From: an uncultured Eubacteriales bacterium
Lineage (GTDB): Bacteria > Bacillota > Clostridia > Lachnospirales > Lachnospiraceae
Length of the DNA: 64,000 nt
Assembly (NCBI GenBank): GCA_900315015.1
Contig: OMXJ01000005.1
Location: 62,001 to 126,000, forward strand
Reading direction: 5' to 3'
Shown: in pieces, positions 61,110-64,000 of the stretch
Position numbering within the stretch: the first letter of the stretch is position 1
Layout: each line of letters begins with the position of its first letter
Notes under the pieces: model-generated
What the model saw: the letters and a program-made list of their open reading frames with translations, nothing else
Told to the model about the DNA's origin: nothing
The model's database searches: none
Position numbers and translations under genes: made by a program

Positions 61110-61865
61110 TTATTTTTTTTGTGCCCAGGCTTTATACTTTCTTGTATTTAAATAATACTCAGTCGGATCGGTTTTCTTGGCTTGCTCATATCTCCACTGA
61201 TTGTATTTCCGGTCTTTCTCGTCAAGATATTCCCGGTGCTGACGGTCACGCTCCTGTTTTCTTCTATATTCCTCATCAAGGCGCTTGCGATTTTCTTCTT
61301 CTTTCCTCTTCCAATTGTCAAAATTGGAAGAAGATGAAGAGGTCTGAGCCGAATAGTTTGTATAGCTATCGATGCCGGTATTGTAAGAAGAAGTATTCTG
61401 ACCGCTGTTAATTAAAGAATTAACAGCCATGTCAAGCATAACATCTGATATTCCTCTGGTTCTAGGTGCCGGTTCGGGTTTCTTCTCTTCGCTAAAGTTA
61501 TTTCCAAGTATTGCAAGTCCTATAATAATCGATATTCCGACAATAGCGATGCACCACCCCATTTCCAGTTCATTGACGCTGCAGATGTATATAGCTGTGG
61601 CCGGGATCCCGAGGCCTAAGATAACTTGCCCCAATGTCAATATAAGATTGGCTATCCAAAGCACATTGTCACCATTAACGGTCGTTATACGAATACCCGA
61701 TAAAATCAGCGAAACGATTCCTATCGTAAATATTGTCGTCATGTCTGTATCGAAATTTGCTTTTTCAACCAGCAGCTTGTAAAGCCCACAGCCTATGCAG
61801 ACCGCACCCACACCTTTAAGCACTATTCCCAAAATAGCCGAAAAAACTCGAAGAACTTTTCTCAT
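61110..61865 (-). CDS. Membrane protein with long charged C-terminal helix
   Basis: A 251-residue protein with about four membrane helices in the first 125 residues (FSAILGIVLKGVGAVCIGCG, TIFTIGIVSLILSGIRI, LILTLGQVILGLGIPATAIY, MGWCIAIVGISIIIGLAIL) and a soluble C-terminal half rich in Ser then Arg/Glu/Lys (RKEEENRKRLDEEYRRKQER). The latter predicts a long cytoplasmic helix or coiled coil. It has its own promoter at 61922-61950. Function unknown. Confidence 0.72.
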   Translation of the reverse strand: MRKVLRVFSAILGIVLKGVGAVCIGCGLYKLLVEKANFDTDMTTIFTIGIVSLILSGIRITTVNGDNVLWIANLILTLGQVILGLGIPATAIYICSVNELEMGWCIAIVGISIIIGLAILGNNFSEEKKPEPAPRTRGISDVMLDMAVNSLINSGQNTSSYNTGIDSYTNYSAQTSSSSSNFDNWKRKEEENRKRLDEEYRRKQERDRQHREYLDEKDRKYNQWRYEQAKKTDPTEYYLNTRKYKAWAQKK

Positions 61866-61921
61866 CTTTATTTTTCCTTTCCAAAATTCGCAATATATAA
61901 TTGTCTATTCTCATCATAATA

Positions 61922-61950
61922 ATACTATCATAGACCCCCTTTCTTTTCAA
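61922..61950 (-). promoter_or_regulatory. Promoter of the membrane protein gene
   Basis: Minus-strand TTGAAA (61945-61950), a 17-bp spacer and TAGTAT (61922-61927), with TGA before the -10 box as an extended element, about 57 bp upstream of the start at 61865. Confidence 0.6.
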
Positions 61951-62008
61951 GTTGTTTTCTCTTTCATGCGGTCTATGATTTTATTTTTTAGTGTAAAAAC
62001 TGTAAGTA

Positions 62009-62135
62009 TTACATGGGGTGAAGCCACTTATTTACTTCAGATGCTGCAGGCATCATACTGCTGTATGCGTAGCTGCAGAAGTGCCTGAACGAATGGGTGT
62101 TTTCCTGTGTAGCAGCAGTAACGTCGTTGACAATG
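62009..62135 (-). pseudogene. Duplicated 3' end of the transglutaminase-like gene
   Basis: This stretch encodes NDVTAATQENTHSFRHFCSY, AYSSMMPAASEVNKWLHPM and a stop, almost the same as the last 38 residues of the gene at 62155 (AYSSIMPTASEVNTWLHYQ). Nothing upstream of these codons matches. It is a tandem 3' fragment left by recombination between two paralogues or by a partial duplication. Confidence 0.75.
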
Positions 62136-62154
62136 TCACGAGGCGGGTTCTTGT

Positions 62155-63732
62155 TTACTGGTAATGGAGCCAGGTATTTACTTCAGATGCCGTAGGCATT
62201 ATACTACTGTATGCATAGCTGCAGAAGTGACGGAATGAATGGGTGTTTTCCTGTGTAGCAGCAGTAACGTCGTTGACGTCTGCGTTGCGAGCTTCTCGGT
62301 CAATATCACCAGTGATGTCAACTTCAAGCCACTGATCATACAGATATATAGCGTTCCATACATGTCCTTCTTCAGTGTTACCGAGGATGATGCAAGGGAT
62401 GTCATGTCTTCTGCACATGATTGCGTAAATGTTTACAAAGTCTCGGCATACGCCTACATAGCACTGGGATACGTAGAATTCGCCAGTATGGTAATGGCCA
62501 TAGTAACGAGGATCTTCGAGTATGTTAGCCTTGTACCAGTCATATACAAGATTTTCTGTCATCCAGTCATGGAGCAGGAGTGCTTTGTATGCAGCAGAAT
62601 CGTTTTCGTGACCATCAAGGATTTCGTCTGATTTGTTGATCCAATATTCTGTATCAGATGCGTATGTGGAATATCCATTGTATTCAGCCTGACTCTGTGC
62701 TTCGTAAGGATATGCGATGTTGTAGTTGAGGGAGTTTTCAGGAGTGATTCCCTTGGCTTCGATCATTTCTGTTATTTTAGCCAGTCTTGTTGTAGGGCCT
62801 TCTGTCTCGTAATAGTAGAAGTGACGACCATAGCAGACATATGCTTCAAAATCAGAATCATCGTTTGATGCGTAATTGATATACAGATACATGTTAGCGG
62901 TATATATATGTTTTGAGCTTGCATAGTCTGCAGTGATTGCATATAATCCGTTTACATATGACTCGTCTGAAAGGTCAGCTGTAATGTTATTATCAGAGGT
63001 CACAGTATAGCTAGGATTTGTTCCGTCCATATATGTGATCTTGATATCGGTGCATTTAACATCGTTCACGTTGTAATAATTATCTACAGAAAGTGTTTTG
63101 TTTTCGATGGAGGCAGTAAAGCCAAAGTAAGTTTCTGCATATGCTACATTTTCAGTGTTTGTGATTTCGTCATATACGTCACACGAATTCAAATAGTCTT
63201 TTCCACAACCTACGATGCCTTCATCGGCAAAACGCCAGAATTCCCAAGCGTCGTCACCATACATATAGAATATATTGTTGACATTAGTTGTGTTAAAGCA
63301 TATGCTGGAATTGATCGGATCTTTTTCCCAGTCAAAGTGAGTGAAACCGTTGATTCTATCTACAGTCTTGTTGTTGACAACGGGCTCCTCAGTCGTAGGC
63401 TCAGCTGTTGTTTCTGGCGTTGTTGTTGTAGTGGCAGGCGTTGTTGTCGTAGTGACAGGTGCCTTAGTTGTCACTACAGGCGTTGTCGTAGTGACAGGTA
63501 CCTGAGTTGTCACAACAGGCTTAGTTGTTGCTTCAGTCTTGGACTCAGATACAGGTGTTTCAGGTTCAGTCCCGCTGTTGTCAGTAGTGTCAAATGGATT
63601 TACATATATGTATGTATCTGTCGTTTCCCTATTCATATTTGCCCTTATGGAAGCAAATGATCCTGAACACCAGGCATACATAAATAATGATAATGCGCTT
63701 ATTGCAAATATTATTTTTTTCTTCTTTTTCAT
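62155..63732 (-). CDS. Secreted transglutaminase-like protein
   Basis: A 525-residue exported protein. A signal or anchor helix spans residues 4-24 (KKIIFAISALSLFMYAWCSG). A Thr/Pro/Val-rich linker at about 60-120 contains repeated TTTTP and VTT units, likely glycosylated in relatives. The C-terminal transglutaminase-like cysteine protease domain shows the triad CRDFVN (about C429), EGHVWNAIYL (about H455) and LEVDITGD (about D470). Such proteins act on wall or surface peptides, either cross-linking or cutting. A partial copy of its 3' end follows. The operator-like site at 63924-63938 lies about 190 bp upstream. The start has AAAGGAAAA. Confidence 0.85.
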   Translation of the reverse strand: MKKKKKIIFAISALSLFMYAWCSGSFASIRANMNRETTDTYIYVNPFDTTDNSGTEPETPVSESKTEATTKPVVTTQVPVTTTTPVVTTKAPVTTTTTPATTTTTPETTAEPTTEEPVVNNKTVDRINGFTHFDWEKDPINSSICFNTTNVNNIFYMYGDDAWEFWRFADEGIVGCGKDYLNSCDVYDEITNTENVAYAETYFGFTASIENKTLSVDNYYNVNDVKCTDIKITYMDGTNPSYTVTSDNNITADLSDESYVNGLYAITADYASSKHIYTANMYLYINYASNDDSDFEAYVCYGRHFYYYETEGPTTRLAKITEMIEAKGITPENSLNYNIAYPYEAQSQAEYNGYSTYASDTEYWINKSDEILDGHENDSAAYKALLLHDWMTENLVYDWYKANILEDPRYYGHYHTGEFYVSQCYVGVCRDFVNIYAIMCRRHDIPCIILGNTEEGHVWNAIYLYDQWLEVDITGDIDREARNADVNDVTAATQENTHSFRHFCSYAYSSIMPTASEVNTWLHYQ

Positions 63733-63923
63733 GGCGTTGTTTTCCTTTCATCACTTATAGTTTGGGGCGTAAAGCCCACCTCCTCACACTCGCTTCTTTT
63801 CCCCGGCGCGCTCCCCTGCACACGCAGGATCATCGCACACTCAAGGGCAGCCAGGCGAAGCGGTGTGTATTTAGTTGTCAAAGAACAAGTCTGACAGTAT
63901 AATAAACCAAACATTTTTCTCGT

Positions 63924-63938
63924 CCGTAAAATTTACAG
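63924..63938. promoter_or_regulatory. Palindromic operator candidate, copy 4
   Basis: CCGTAAA-A-TTTACAG, the same core as the other copies with one mismatch, upstream of the transglutaminase-like gene. The surroundings (ATACATTGTGGCATAAAAAAG) also resemble the flank of the 56834 site. The gap from 63733 to the window end holds no gene I can support. Confidence 0.45.
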
Positions 63939-64000
63939 AGATACATTGTGGCATAAAAAAGTTTTACAGGACTACGGGCTTGAAGAGGTGATTATCTGCA

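Noticed and set aside
63418-63560. Short tandem repeats resembling a microsatellite or CRISPR-like array
   Set aside because: They encode the Thr/Pro/Val-rich linker of the transglutaminase-like protein in frame; spacing and sequence do not fit a CRISPR array.

Overview
The window looks like chromosomal DNA of a low-GC Gram-positive gut or rumen-type anaerobe: Bacillota, class Clostridia, most likely Lachnospiraceae. The evidence is family content (CotH, VanW/G5, DUF3737, Clostridia-type arm-binding tyrosine recombinase, LicD, TagB/TagF), strong AGGAGG-type ribosome sites, A+T-rich spacers and no Gram-negative envelope genes. Almost every gene is on the minus strand. No rRNA, tRNA or CRISPR array was recognised.

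Layout. (1) 1-6.9 kb, ordinary genes: a DUF3737/MerR operon with a MerR-type promoter, a secreted CotH-like protein, a VanW/G5 wall protein and NudC. (2) 7-10.2 kb: an SF2 helicase with eight helicase-associated repeats plus a detached ninth. (3) 10.2-39.6 kb: a large surface-polysaccharide locus built as three minus-strand operons. Operon 3 (22961 to 10378) holds the initiating sugar phosphotransferase, PglD/NeuD-like acetyltransferase, an epimerase-glycosyltransferase fusion, TagB- and TagD-like glycerol-phosphate enzymes, Wzy, GT32, pyruvyltransferase, Wzx and an FrhB-like protein, and ends in a 3' fragment of ugd. Operon 2 (27239 to 24964) is two GT4 enzymes. Operon 1 (39126 to 27876) carries a Lic-type phosphocholine set (LicD, LicA, LicC, and a cytidylyltransferase fused to DJ-1), a second Wzx, GT2/GT4 enzymes, a GT39-like membrane transferase and UDP-xylose synthase. 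(4) 39.5-52 kb: macro-domain protein, a 1,066-residue metallophosphoesterase, and a seven-gene restriction/defence operon (5mC methyltransferase, small helical protein, MutL/MORC-like ATPase, two unknowns, duplicated putative nuclease, Vsr). (5) 52-64 kb: accessory genes (soluble VirD4-like ATPase, ClpP-like protease, leucine-rich-repeat protein, phosphatase, unknowns, secreted transglutaminase-like protein), several preceded by the same palindrome.

The most striking signal is the control of the polysaccharide locus. A tyrosine recombinase and an outward-facing promoter lie between perfect 14-bp inverted repeats (23036-23049 and 24492-24505). A second copy of this promoter module, without recombinase, lies upstream of operon 2 in the productive direction. 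If the 23036-24505 segment is inverted on paper, its junction becomes continuous with that second copy. Operon 3 therefore appears captured in an OFF state of a self-encoded promoter inversion switch. Related terminator modules lie at the ends of operons 1 and 2, so the locus seems assembled from promoter-operon-terminator cassettes.

Second in interest are the MutL/MORC-type restriction operon with a near-consensus promoter embedded in a 19-bp-arm operator, the unusual enzyme fusions, and the palindrome shared by four genes in the right-hand region.
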